The notes beneath the pieces were generated by a model. That model was not told the origin of the DNA. It searched no databases and worked only from the letters and a program-made list of their open reading frames with translations. Shown here in pieces: positions 1 to 6,962 of a stretch of 55,538 nt of DNA (its first letter is position 1; every line of letters starts with the position of its first letter). Position numbers and translations under genes: made by a program. The stretch comes from Synergistaceae bacterium (GTDB lineage: Bacteria; Synergistota; Synergistia; Synergistales; Aminobacteriaceae), in NCBI GenBank assembly GCA_031272145.1, contig JAISUL010000078.1:1-55538 (forward strand). Reading direction: 5' to 3'.

Positions 1-86
1 CGGCGAGTCCGGCGAAGAGCTCCCGCCTGCCGTCCTTGTACATGTCCGCTCTGTATGCCCAGCGGCAGGCGCGGCAGCTTAGTCAT
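1..86 (-). pseudogene. 5' remnant of an AAA-ATPase-like/PD-(D/E)XK (DUF1703-type) gene
   Basis: The minus strand carries a good ribosome binding site (AAAAGGAG) followed by ATG at 86. The first residues, MTKLPRLPLGIQS, resemble the conserved start of AAA-ATPase-like proteins of the DUF1703 type. The same frame then becomes HVQGRQAGALRRTR, which matches nothing I know. The +1 frame of those bases reads DMYKDGRRELFAGL, similar to a segment that lies about 50 residues further into such proteins (pattern ExxKxLFxGL). I infer an internal deletion that removed the Walker A region and shifted the frame. The rest lies outside the window. The family assignment is from memory of the motif and is moderate at best. 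Confidence 0.4.
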
Positions 87-102
87 GCCGATCTCTCCTT
101 TT

Positions 103-143
103 GGAACGACCGTGGAACGACGGAAATAAAAAAGGTTCGGAGG
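103..143. repeat. Direct repeat copy 1 (terminator-flank sequence)
   Basis: About 40 bases here match 2110-2149 with only a few differences: GGAACGACCGTGG, then GAAATAAAA, then GGTTCGGAGG. In the second copy this block is the poly-U side of a minus-strand terminator. Here the matching second stem arm is missing, so this copy looks like a decayed terminator. Confidence 0.7.
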
Positions 144-727
144 GGGGCTCGAAGTCCATTTCCATTGGGTATGGGGCGGTCACCGGCGGGGAGAATGTTC
201 GTAGTGGGGGTGGAGGTGGAGGGTGTGATGCCTTTGCCTTTGGAGTAGGGGGGCTTGTGGGGGTGTTTGGGCTTTGGCTCTGGGGGGTAAGAGAGGGAGG
301 TAGTTTGAGGGTGTTCAGGGGGTCGGGGAACCGGCCTCCTGATTTTTTGTGGGGTGGGTTCCCTGATATGCGTTGGGGGTTGGGGGAGGGGAAGGGTGTC
401 GGTGGAGCGCAGGGCGAGGAGAGAAGGACGGGCGCATGGGTGAGGGTGGAGCAAGTAGGCTGGACGTCGGGGGTTGAGAGGAACGTTGAGGGCGAGGCGA
501 GCTTTTTGATGAGGGGCGCAGAGGCATGGGCTGAGGAAAGAGTTTGTGGTCAAGATACTGAGGAGGAGGTGGTGGGGGTGAATCTAGTGCGGAAAGGGGG
601 TGTTTTGAAAAATGATGTAGCTCTATAGCTATAGCGATCATTTTGATCTTACTTTCGTGTTATGATTTGTTTATTCTTGCTAGTGTACATCCTTAAGAAA
701 ATCGAGGTCAATGTCATTGCGCAGTGA
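144..727. other. Non-coding stretch with strong G bias on the plus strand
   Basis: No convincing gene is visible. From about 150 to 605 the plus strand is extremely G-rich with many runs of 3-6 G. Frames open across it translate to glycine- or proline-rich low-complexity sequence without domain features or a convincing ribosome binding site. From about 610 to 727 composition becomes AT-rich, continuing into the downstream gene pair. It may be decayed DNA at an island edge. Confidence 0.5.
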
Positions 728-1177
728 TTAATTTTGGTTTTCGAGATATGCTACATACGCATCGATTACTTGCTCTCTTAATTTCGTTAGCGCCTTGAAC
801 GTTGGTTCGCTTTTTGTTTTAGCGTCACTGTGGGTATAGATGGTTAGGGGGATTACCACGTATGGAACGACAACATTAGCTATCCATATTCTGGGTGATT
901 CACTACTGCCTTTCCCTTGAGCCTTCACCCTGATTTTGCTAATGCTGCATGCGTTGTCTTTATCGATGTGTACTGTTGTTGCACACGAAATCACCTTGAT
1001 ATATTTTGACCTCCATTCTTCATTGGATACAACCATATAGTCCATTAAGAAATTGCGCACGGTTTTATCGTACACGTTCTTAAATGACGGGTCTTTTTTG
1101 CACACCGTCCGTAGCTCGTTGACGAAACGAGGATTAACCTCGTCGAAATCTAGAACGACTGGAACTTTTGTGTCCAC
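728..1177 (-). CDS. Hypothetical protein, second gene of an AT-rich pair
   Basis: A 149-residue protein with no family I recognise. It has an alternating charged and hydrophobic pattern, a central beta-like segment (WIANVVVPYVVIPLTIY) and a helical C-terminus. No signal peptide or membrane segment is visible. The start is a GTG at 1177, lying inside the last codons of the upstream gene with a 28-base overlap, so the two are probably translated together. Base composition is clearly poorer in GC than the flanking housekeeping genes, suggesting acquisition. The C-terminal third loosely recalls small RelE-like folds, but that is speculation. Confidence 0.6.
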   Translation of the reverse strand: MDTKVPVVLDFDEVNPRFVNELRTVCKKDPSFKNVYDKTVRNFLMDYMVVSNEEWRSKYIKVISCATTVHIDKDNACSISKIRVKAQGKGSSESPRIWIANVVVPYVVIPLTIYTHSDAKTKSEPTFKALTKLREQVIDAYVAYLENQN

Positions 1178-1755
1178 TTTGCCAATTTTGCCGCAAATTC
1201 AGCGTCCAGCGCTTCAATTTCATCTCGCTCTGGCCCATACAAAAAGCTTAGGGCAGTGCGAACATCCGTCAACGGCTCTATTATATCGTAGTCGATCTGG
1301 TCAAGCGCGTCCCTAAAATACTGGCGTAGCTTTACCGCTCGTGCATGGTTGCCCTTGATTTGCTCCATAGGCACAGAAAAACAACGTTCTAAGGAGGAAA
1401 CGTCGTTTTCTAGCGAGGCATCTATAAAAGCAATGAGAGCCCTACCAGTATCGTCTCCTAGCGCCCTGCATTGCTCGGCAAGCTTGAGCATAGGATACGT
1501 TAGATCGATGCCGAATTTCCGAAACTCGGCTCGGTATCGCCTGAGCTCCTTTTGAATCATAAAACGCGTAAGCAAACTTAGCGCTCCCTTCAATGCCCAA
1601 ACTTGCGCCCTTGCAAAAAACCGTGCATTGCCTAGGCGGATATTATTTATTCGCGTAAGCGATGCAGCTGTTTTTACCCCTGCCGTCTTGAGCAGGGCAA
1701 AACCCGTTGTGTACGGCTTGCCCGTCTGTAACCACGTTCTGGCTTGCGTCGCCAT
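1150..1755 (-). CDS. Hypothetical helical protein, first gene of an AT-rich pair
   Basis: A 201-residue protein predicted to be mostly alpha-helical, with a basic first 80 residues and a more acidic C-terminus. I do not recognise the family. The ATG at 1755 has a GGAGG ribosome binding site 7 bases upstream. A near-consensus promoter lies at 1819-1847. It overlaps the following gene by 28 bases, forming a two-gene transcript on the minus strand. Lower GC than the surroundings and a position beside a tRNA array suggest a small acquired module. Function unknown; a toxin-antitoxin or defence role is only one possibility. Confidence 0.65.
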   Translation of the reverse strand: MATQARTWLQTGKPYTTGFALLKTAGVKTAASLTRINNIRLGNARFFARAQVWALKGALSLLTRFMIQKELRRYRAEFRKFGIDLTYPMLKLAEQCRALGDDTGRALIAFIDASLENDVSSLERCFSVPMEQIKGNHARAVKLRQYFRDALDQIDYDIIEPLTDVRTALSFLYGPERDEIEALDAEFAAKLAKWTQKFQSF

Positions 1756-1818
1756 GTTGCCACCTCCGTTAAACGAAATTTTTGCCGCCGAACCGCTCGG
1801 CGAAATATCAGCGGAGGA

Positions 1819-1847
1819 AGTATAGCACCGCGGAACGGATTTGCCAA
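1819..1847 (-). promoter_or_regulatory. Sigma70-type promoter for the AT-rich gene pair
   Basis: On the minus strand TTGGCA (1842-1847) and TATACT (1819-1824) are separated by 17 bases, followed by about 60 bases of leader before the ATG at 1755. Confidence 0.75.
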
Positions 1848-2129
1848 GCTTGTTTTCTGGGAGCGGAGGAGAAAAAGGAGCTTGCGACGAGGCTTGTCGC
1901 GATACGCTCCGTACTGGAGGTCATTTAGAAGGTCTCGAATTTCATGATGGGCGTTCGGGCGTTCGTATGGACGTCCACATGGGCGTTCACATGGACGAGG
2001 GACGAGGATGGGAATGGGGATGGCGCGAGGGAAGAGGGGGGCTTCCGTGGGGGAATAGGGGTGAAGCCGCAGGCCATTCCAGAGCCTGGCCGCGCTCGGT
2101 GGTCAGCTCGGAACAACCGTGGAATAACA
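1848..2129. other. Intergenic stretch without recognised genes
   Basis: Between the promoter of the gene pair and the tRNA terminator I see no supported gene. Short G-rich runs and repeated GGGCGTTC/CATGGACG words occur at 1945-2000. The last 20 bases begin the second copy of the 40-base direct repeat. Confidence 0.45.
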
Positions 2130-2149
2130 GAAATAAAAAGGTTCGGAGG
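2110..2149. repeat. Direct repeat copy 2
   Basis: Second copy of the 40-base block found at 103-143. Here it forms the U-tract and one arm of the minus-strand terminator of the tRNA array. Confidence 0.7.
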
Positions 2150-2163
2150 GAATCCTCCGAACC
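2130..2163 (-). terminator. Intrinsic terminator of the tRNA array
   Basis: On the minus strand a perfect 10-bp stem (GGTTCGGAGG/CCTCCGAACC) with a 4-base loop is followed by TTTTTATTT. It sits 11 bases beyond the 3' end of tRNA-Gly. Confidence 0.85.
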
Positions 2164-2174
2164 TGCTATTTTAC

Positions 2175-2250
2175 TGGAGCGGAAGACGGGATTTGAACCC
2201 GCGACCCCAACCTTGGCAAGGTTGTGCTCTACCCCTGAGCTACTTCCGCA
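2175..2250 (-). tRNA. tRNA-Gly (GCC)
   Basis: Complete cloverleaf on the minus strand with anticodon loop TTGCCAA, a standard T-loop and an encoded 3' CCA. It is the last of four tRNA genes transcribed together. Confidence 0.95.
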
Positions 2251-2257
2251 TATACCC

Positions 2258-2333
<76 letters not shown>

Positions 2334-2341
2334 CCCTAAAA

Positions 2342-2418
2342 TGGCGGGGCCGACGAGACTCGAACTCGCGACCTTCGGCGTGACAGGCCGACACTCTAAC
2401 CGACTGAGCTACGACCCC
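2342..2418 (-). tRNA. tRNA-Asp (GTC)
   Basis: Complete cloverleaf with acceptor stem GGGGTCG/CGGCCCC, anticodon loop CTGTCAC and encoded CCA. It is separated from the upstream tRNA-Val by a 95-base spacer rich in short palindromes. Confidence 0.95.
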
Positions 2419-2513
2419 CGCTCGCTTCAGAGGCTCAGACCCCTCAGGGCCTTTATGCCCCTTCGGGTTCCAGCCCCCTGGGGTATCACAGCCCCCTGGG
2501 GTGCTAGCCCCTT
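2419..2513. repeat. Palindrome-rich spacer between tRNA-Asp and tRNA-Val
   Basis: The spacer contains two copies of CCCCCTGGGGT plus the palindromic words CCCTTCGGG and CCCCTCAGGG. These can form a series of short hairpins in the precursor RNA and may act in processing. No gene is present. Confidence 0.5.
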
Positions 2514-2588
2514 TGGTGGGCGAAACAGGGTTCGAACCTGTGACCCCCTGCGTGTAAGGCAGGTGTTCTACCGCTGAACTATCCGCCC
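2514..2588 (-). tRNA. tRNA-Val (TAC)
   Basis: Complete cloverleaf with anticodon stem CCTGC/GCAGG, loop CTTACAC and encoded CCA. It is the first tRNA of the four-gene array, just downstream of the promoter at 2602-2630. Confidence 0.95.
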
Positions 2589-2601
2589 CCAGCGCCTATG
2601 C

Positions 2602-2630
2602 AGTATAGAGTATTTGGCAGGGTATGTCAA
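2602..2630 (-). promoter_or_regulatory. Promoter of the four-tRNA array
   Basis: On the minus strand a perfect TTGACA (2625-2630), a 17-base spacer and TATACT (2602-2607) lie directly upstream of tRNA-Val. Confidence 0.9.
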
Positions 2631-2653
2631 GCTCTTTTTACCCCAGACACGAG

Positions 2654-2678
2654 AAAAAATGGGGGCAAAATGCCCCCA
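2654..2678 (-). terminator. Intrinsic terminator after the peptide-binding protein gene
   Basis: The 8-bp stem TGGGGGCA/TGCCCCCA with a 3-base loop is followed on the minus strand by six T. It ends the transcript of the gene at 2717-4258 and separates it from the tRNA promoter. Confidence 0.85.
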
Positions 2679-2716
2679 CTATATCTCCTCGGGATAACCG
2701 GCTTCGGCAGACCCCC

Positions 2717-4258
2717 TTAGCGAGCTACTCCGACTCCCCAGAACTTCGGCCAGATCAGCGACGAGTCCGACAGGCCGGTCACCTTGGGCGAGTAGATGTC
2801 GTAATTGAACCAGTCCCCCACCTTCGCGACCGGGACTTCCTCGTAGACCAGGGCCTGGATGGCGTCCCAGACGGCCTTGCGCGCGGCAGGGTCCATCGTC
2901 GCAACGAACTTGGCCCGCAGCTCCGTCTTCGCGTCGCTGGCCCACCAGCCGGGGTATGTGTCGCTCATGAAGCTGAACAGGATCGGGTCGGGCACGAAGC
3001 CGTGGTGCGTGAAGAAGATGTCCCACTGCGTCGGGTCGGAGCGCTTCGAGGCGAGCGTGGCCCAGTCAAAAATCTGGTGGTCTACGTTGAAGCCGGCGCT
3101 CTTGAGCTGCTCGACCAGCACCGTCGTGATGTCGAAGTGCGTCTTGTACGACGTCGAGGCCATGAAGACGATCTTCTCGCCCTTGTAGCCGGCCTCGGCC
3201 GCCAGCTTCTTCGCCTCGGCAGGGTCGTTGCGGCTGTAGTTCTCCGTGCCGGCCTTCGAGTACCAGCTCGTCGTGTCGCTCATCAGCGAGCCGTCGGCCT
3301 TCCAGAGGGCGCTGCTGCCTATGGCTGCCTGAAGCGCCGGCTTCATGTTCATCGCCGTCTCCAGAGCGCGGCGCAGCGCGTAGTTGTCCTTGAAAATCCC
3401 GGCCTTCGAGTTGAAGAACATCAGGCCGGCGTTCGCACCCTGGCTGACCGCTATCTTCACGTCCGCGTCCTTCTGCAGCGAGTCGAACAGGTCTCCCGGC
3501 ATCTGCTCGGCGTAGTCGTAGTCGCCCGCCTTGACCCCGTTGACCCTCGTGCCCACGTCCGGAACCGGAATGAACAGAATCTCATCCAGCAGCGCCTCGC
3601 GCTTGCCGAAATAGCCGTTCGGCTCCTCCGTCCTCGAGGCGTAGTCGGGGAAGCGCACCAGCTTCGTGTAGCGCCCGACGTTGCGCTCGGCGAACTTGTA
3701 GGGGCCTGTGCCGATGTACTTGGACGGGTCGATGGGGGTCTTGTCCGCGGTCTCGATGACCTCCTTGGGGTAGATGACCGGGCCGCCGTTTATGAAGGCG
3801 AGGAGGTTCTTCCAAGGGGCAAAGGGGGCCTTGAAGGTGATGACTATTTCGAGGTCGTTCACCGCCTCGATCTTCTCGATGTTGGAGAAGAGCACGCTGC
3901 CGCGCGCACCCCACTCGCCCCAGCGGTTCAGCGACGCCAGGACGTCGCCCGCGTCGAGGTCCGAGCCATCGTGAAACTTGACGCCCTTCCGCAGCGTCAG
4001 GGACACGACCTTCCCTCCGTCGCGGATCTCCTCCTTATCGACCAGCATCGGCGCAGGGTCGTACTTCGAGTCGAACGTGTAGAGCCCCTCGAAGACGTGC
4101 TGAGCGATCATGGTCGCCACGTCGGCGGTCGCGACCTGCTGGTCTAGCGTGGGAGGCTCGTCGATCACCGCAACGCGGATAGTCCCCGCCGCCAACGCCT
4201 CCGATACCCCCAAAACGCAGATCACGCAGGCCAGCAAAAGTAAAACGCCTTTCCTCAT
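2717..4258 (-). CDS. ABC transporter substrate-binding protein, family 5 (peptide/nickel type)
   Basis: A 513-residue extracytoplasmic solute-binding protein of the DppA/OppA family, which captures oligopeptides or similar solutes for an ABC importer. Residues 1-23 form a Sec signal peptide (MRKGVLLLLACVICVLG, cleavage after ALA). Family features include VFEGLYTFD, LRKGVKFHDG and the cluster SKYIGTGPYKF; length is typical. The gene stands alone: no permease or ATPase genes are adjacent, so its membrane partners must be elsewhere. It is divergent from purH and ends at a strong terminator. Substrate cannot be predicted. Confidence 0.9.
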   Translation of the reverse strand: MRKGVLLLLACVICVLGVSEALAAGTIRVAVIDEPPTLDQQVATADVATMIAQHVFEGLYTFDSKYDPAPMLVDKEEIRDGGKVVSLTLRKGVKFHDGSDLDAGDVLASLNRWGEWGARGSVLFSNIEKIEAVNDLEIVITFKAPFAPWKNLLAFINGGPVIYPKEVIETADKTPIDPSKYIGTGPYKFAERNVGRYTKLVRFPDYASRTEEPNGYFGKREALLDEILFIPVPDVGTRVNGVKAGDYDYAEQMPGDLFDSLQKDADVKIAVSQGANAGLMFFNSKAGIFKDNYALRRALETAMNMKPALQAAIGSSALWKADGSLMSDTTSWYSKAGTENYSRNDPAEAKKLAAEAGYKGEKIVFMASTSYKTHFDITTVLVEQLKSAGFNVDHQIFDWATLASKRSDPTQWDIFFTHHGFVPDPILFSFMSDTYPGWWASDAKTELRAKFVATMDPAARKAVWDAIQALVYEEVPVAKVGDWFNYDIYSPKVTGLSDSSLIWPKFWGVGVAR

Positions 4259-4287
4259 GTCTCTATCCCCTTTCTTATTTTAGGGAC

Positions 4288-4345
4288 TGTGCGGCGTCCC
4301 GTTATATAATTAAGTCTAATACATTTTGGAGTCTCAGACTCCTTC
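4288..4345. promoter_or_regulatory. Divergent control region between the binding-protein gene and purH
   Basis: A TATAAT at 4305-4310 reads toward purH, although the -35 is weak, and the same AT-rich core could serve the minus-strand gene. A perfect palindrome, GGAGTCTCAGACTCC, lies at 4329-4343 and could be an operator or a short hairpin in the purH leader. Confidence 0.4.
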
Positions 4346-4381
4346 GCCGCCACCGAAACCATAAAAAAGGGGAGCGTCATC

Positions 4382-5938
4382 ATGTCGGAATGTGTGGTCA
4401 AGCGCGCGCTGATCAGCGTGTCGGACAAAACCGGTGCCGTGGAGTTCGCCCGCGGGCTCAGGGAGCTTGGGGCGGAGATCATATCGACCTCCAGCACAGC
4501 GGCCCGTCTGTCGGAAGCAGGAGTGCCGGTCACGCGCGTGTCGGACGTCACGGGCTTTCCCGAGATCCTCGGCGGGCGCGTGAAGACCCTTCACCCCGCG
4601 ATACACGGGGGCATCCTGGCTCGCCGGGAAGACGCGGAGCACATGAAGACCATCGGCGACCTCGGCATAGCGCCGATAGACCTCGTGGCCGTGAACCTCT
4701 ACCCGTTCCGCGAGGCGGCAGCTAAGAAGCTGCCGTTCGAGTCGCTCATCGAGGAGATAGACATAGGCGGCCCGTCGCTTGTGCGGAGCGCGGCTAAGAA
4801 CCACGAGGACGTTATCGTGATCGTCAACCCGTCGGACTACGCCCCCGTGCTGGCTGCCCTCCGCCGCGACGGGGACTGCCCGTCCAAGGAGAGGAGGAGG
4901 CTGGCCGGGGCGGCGTTCCGTCACACGGCCGAGTACGACGCGTGCATAGCCAAGGTCATGGACGCGTCGTTCGAGGCGCTCTTCGCGGAGAAGGTATCCG
5001 ACCTCCGATACGGCGAGAACCCCGGCCAAAGCGCCGCCCTGTACGCGAGGGGCGAGGGCGACTCGTTCATCAGATCGCGGCAGCTTCAGGGGAAGGAGCT
5101 CTCCTACAACAACTGGCTCGACGCGGACGGGGCGTTCCGAGTGGCGCGCGAGCTCAAAATATGCGGCCTCGGCAAGCCAGCTGCCGTGATCGTGAAGCAC
5201 GCGAACCCCTGCGGCGCGGCGTTCGGCCTCACCGCACAGGAGGCGTTCGAGAGGGCATACGCGTGCGACGAGCGCTCGGCCTTCGGCGGCATAGCGGCGT
5301 TCACCGACCCGGTGAACGGCCAGCTGGCGGAGAGGCTGGCCGAGATATTCCTGGAGGTGATACTGGCCCCCTCCTTTGACGACGACGCGAGGGCAGCCCT
5401 GTTGCGCAAGACGAACCTCCGCCTTCTGGAGGTGGACGACGACGCGTGGGACAAGATGGACGAGGACGAGTGGCGCTCGATCGAGGGCGGATTCCTCGTT
5501 CAGGGGCGCGACGCCCAGGAAGAGGGGAGCAACGCAGCTCTGGCCGCCCGATGGCGGGAGAGGGTCGTGACGCGGCGCGTGCCGTCGGCCTCGGAGATGG
5601 CGGACTTGCTGTTCGCGTGGAGGCTGGTGAAGTACGTCAAGTCGAACGCGATAGTCTTGGCTAGGGACGGGGCGACGGTCGGGATAGGCACGGGACAGCC
5701 AAGCAGACTGGGGAGCGCGGAGATAGCCCTGCGCCACGCCGGGATGAAGGCCGCTGGGGCGGTCATGGCGTCGGACGCCTTTTTCCCGTTCGGCGACGTG
5801 GTCAAGTACGCCGGCGAAGCGGGTGTCACGGCGGTCGTCCAGTCCGGAGGCTCGATCAGGGACGCCGAGTCCACAGCCGCCGCCGACGAGCACGGCATGG
5901 CCATGATCCACACCGGCACGCGGCACTTCCGACACTAG
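4382..5938 (+). CDS. purH: Bifunctional AICAR transformylase/IMP cyclohydrolase
   Basis: Catalyses the last two steps of de novo IMP synthesis: formylation of AICAR with 10-formyl-THF, then ring closure. The 518-residue length is normal. The N-terminal cyclohydrolase domain shows ISVSDKTG, GGRVKTLHPAIHGG, VNLYPF and IDIGGPSLVRSAAKNHEDV. The C-terminal transformylase domain shows LRYGENPGQ, KHANPCG with the catalytic Lys-His, RSAFGGI and KSNAIVLA. The usual STGGTA in the first domain reads STSSTA. The ATG at 4382 follows a GGGGAG ribosome binding site. No other purine genes are adjacent; the next gene encodes a secreted protein 17 bases downstream. Confidence 0.97.
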   Translation: MSECVVKRALISVSDKTGAVEFARGLRELGAEIISTSSTAARLSEAGVPVTRVSDVTGFPEILGGRVKTLHPAIHGGILARREDAEHMKTIGDLGIAPIDLVAVNLYPFREAAAKKLPFESLIEEIDIGGPSLVRSAAKNHEDVIVIVNPSDYAPVLAALRRDGDCPSKERRRLAGAAFRHTAEYDACIAKVMDASFEALFAEKVSDLRYGENPGQSAALYARGEGDSFIRSRQLQGKELSYNNWLDADGAFRVARELKICGLGKPAAVIVKHANPCGAAFGLTAQEAFERAYACDERSAFGGIAAFTDPVNGQLAERLAEIFLEVILAPSFDDDARAALLRKTNLRLLEVDDDAWDKMDEDEWRSIEGGFLVQGRDAQEEGSNAALAARWRERVVTRRVPSASEMADLLFAWRLVKYVKSNAIVLARDGATVGIGTGQPSRLGSAEIALRHAGMKAAGAVMASDAFFPFGDVVKYAGEAGVTAVVQSGGSIRDAESTAAADEHGMAMIHTGTRHFRH

Positions 5939-5955
5939 GGGGAGAGTATATATAG

Positions 5956-6480
5956 ATGAAGAAACTTTTCACATTCGCTCTGCTCGCGCTGAGCTTGTCC
6001 CTTCTGACTTTTCCTCCTACTGCGGCTGCGTCGCCGGACTCGGAGCGTTACGCGGCCGTCGCCGTCGACGTCCGGCCCGGCGTGACCTCCGGCCTGACCA
6101 TGCGCGAGGCCGCGGCGGTCGGGGACGTCCTTGCCGATATGCTCGCCGCCGCGCCGCACGTCCGCCTCGTTGCGCCCGACGTGGCCGACTACACCGTCGT
6201 CGTGCGCCTTCGCCGCCGGCGAGGGCAGGCGGACTACTTCGCCGTCGGGGTGATAGCCGCCGACGCGCTGGTCTTCTCGGTGCGAGCCCCAGCGCCCGAT
6301 ATTGACCCGGACAAAATGGCCAAGGCCAGGTCGAGCGACGAGGTCGACGCCATGATGGCCGAGTCCGCGGCCCGAACAACGCGGGAGCTCGCAAGAGAGG
6401 TGCGCCGCTGGTTCGTCGAGAGCTTCTCCGCGCCCCCGGAGGAAGGGACTCAGTACGAGCAATGGGTGGAGCAGCTATGA
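5956..6480 (+). CDS. Secreted hypothetical protein
   Basis: A 174-residue protein with a clear signal peptide (MKKLFTFALLALSLSLLTF, cleavage near AAAS), so it is exported. The mature part alternates short beta-like strands and an Arg-rich turn (VVVRLRRRRGQADYF) and ends in a helical region. I do not recognise a domain. GGGGGAGAG precedes the ATG. Its TGA overlaps the ATG of the next gene (ATGA), so both are co-translated and probably function together at the cell surface or in the periplasm. Confidence 0.75.
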   Translation: MKKLFTFALLALSLSLLTFPPTAAASPDSERYAAVAVDVRPGVTSGLTMREAAAVGDVLADMLAAAPHVRLVAPDVADYTVVVRLRRRRGQADYFAVGVIAADALVFSVRAPAPDIDPDKMAKARSSDEVDAMMAESAARTTRELAREVRRWFVESFSAPPEEGTQYEQWVEQL

Positions 6481-6962
6481 GAATCCGAGTTGTGCTTGTT
6501 ATGCTTCTCCTGATCTTCGCCATCCCGTCGGCCAGCGAGGGGTATTATCTATCGCTTGAGGGACACGTCGATCAGTTCTACAGCGGGGTAGACCTTATCT
6601 TCTACGCCTACCGCGACGGCGAGCCGGCGAAGGACGTCAGGATAAACGTCTTTTTGGACTATGAATGGATAGACACGGTCACCACCGACGGGGAGGGCAT
6701 GGCTATGTGCTCGATCTACGACCTGGTCGATGGACGGAGGTACTACTGGCAGGCCGAGGCCACGGATTATAACTACGGCGAAACCGCTTCGGCCAGGGGA
6801 TACTTCACGTTCGGCAGCTCCGCCGGCGGGGGGTGCGACGCGCATGGGCTCGGCGCTCTGGCCGCGGCTGTGCTTCTCATACCCTGTCTCTTAAAAACTC
6901 GGAGACCCTCCTCAGGCCAGCCTCGACGCGCTGGGGCGTCTCGCGGCCGCAGCCGACCCTGA
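6477..6962 (+). CDS. Small exported protein with Synergist-CTERM-like sorting signal
   Basis: A 161-residue protein with an N-terminal signal peptide (MRIRVVLVMLLLIFAIPSASEG). A beta-rich middle contains a DGEG turn and many aromatic residues. Near the C-terminus GGGCDAHGLGALAAAVLLIP is followed by CLLKTRR. That is a GGC motif, a hydrophobic helix and basic residues: the layout of the Synergist-CTERM sorting domain, found in Synergistota surface proteins and thought to be cut by a dedicated processing enzyme. Unusually, the frame runs another 18 residues (PSSGQPRR...) past the basic cluster into the opposite strand of the aminotransferase gene; such signals normally end there. The ATG at 6477 is preferred because GGTGGAG precedes it and it overlaps the upstream stop. 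Confidence 0.75.
   Translation: MRIRVVLVMLLLIFAIPSASEGYYLSLEGHVDQFYSGVDLIFYAYRDGEPAKDVRINVFLDYEWIDTVTTDGEGMAMCSIYDLVDGRRYYWQAEATDYNYGETASARGYFTFGSSAGGGCDAHGLGALAAAVLLIPCLLKTRRPSSGQPRRAGASRGRSRP

Noticed and set aside
83-641. Long overlapping open frames on both strands
   Set aside because: Products are Gly- or Pro-rich low complexity produced by skewed base composition, without ribosome binding sites or domains.
4334-5935. 533-codon open frame opposite purH
   Set aside because: It is the antisense shadow of a clear purH; high GC and codon bias keep the reverse strand open.
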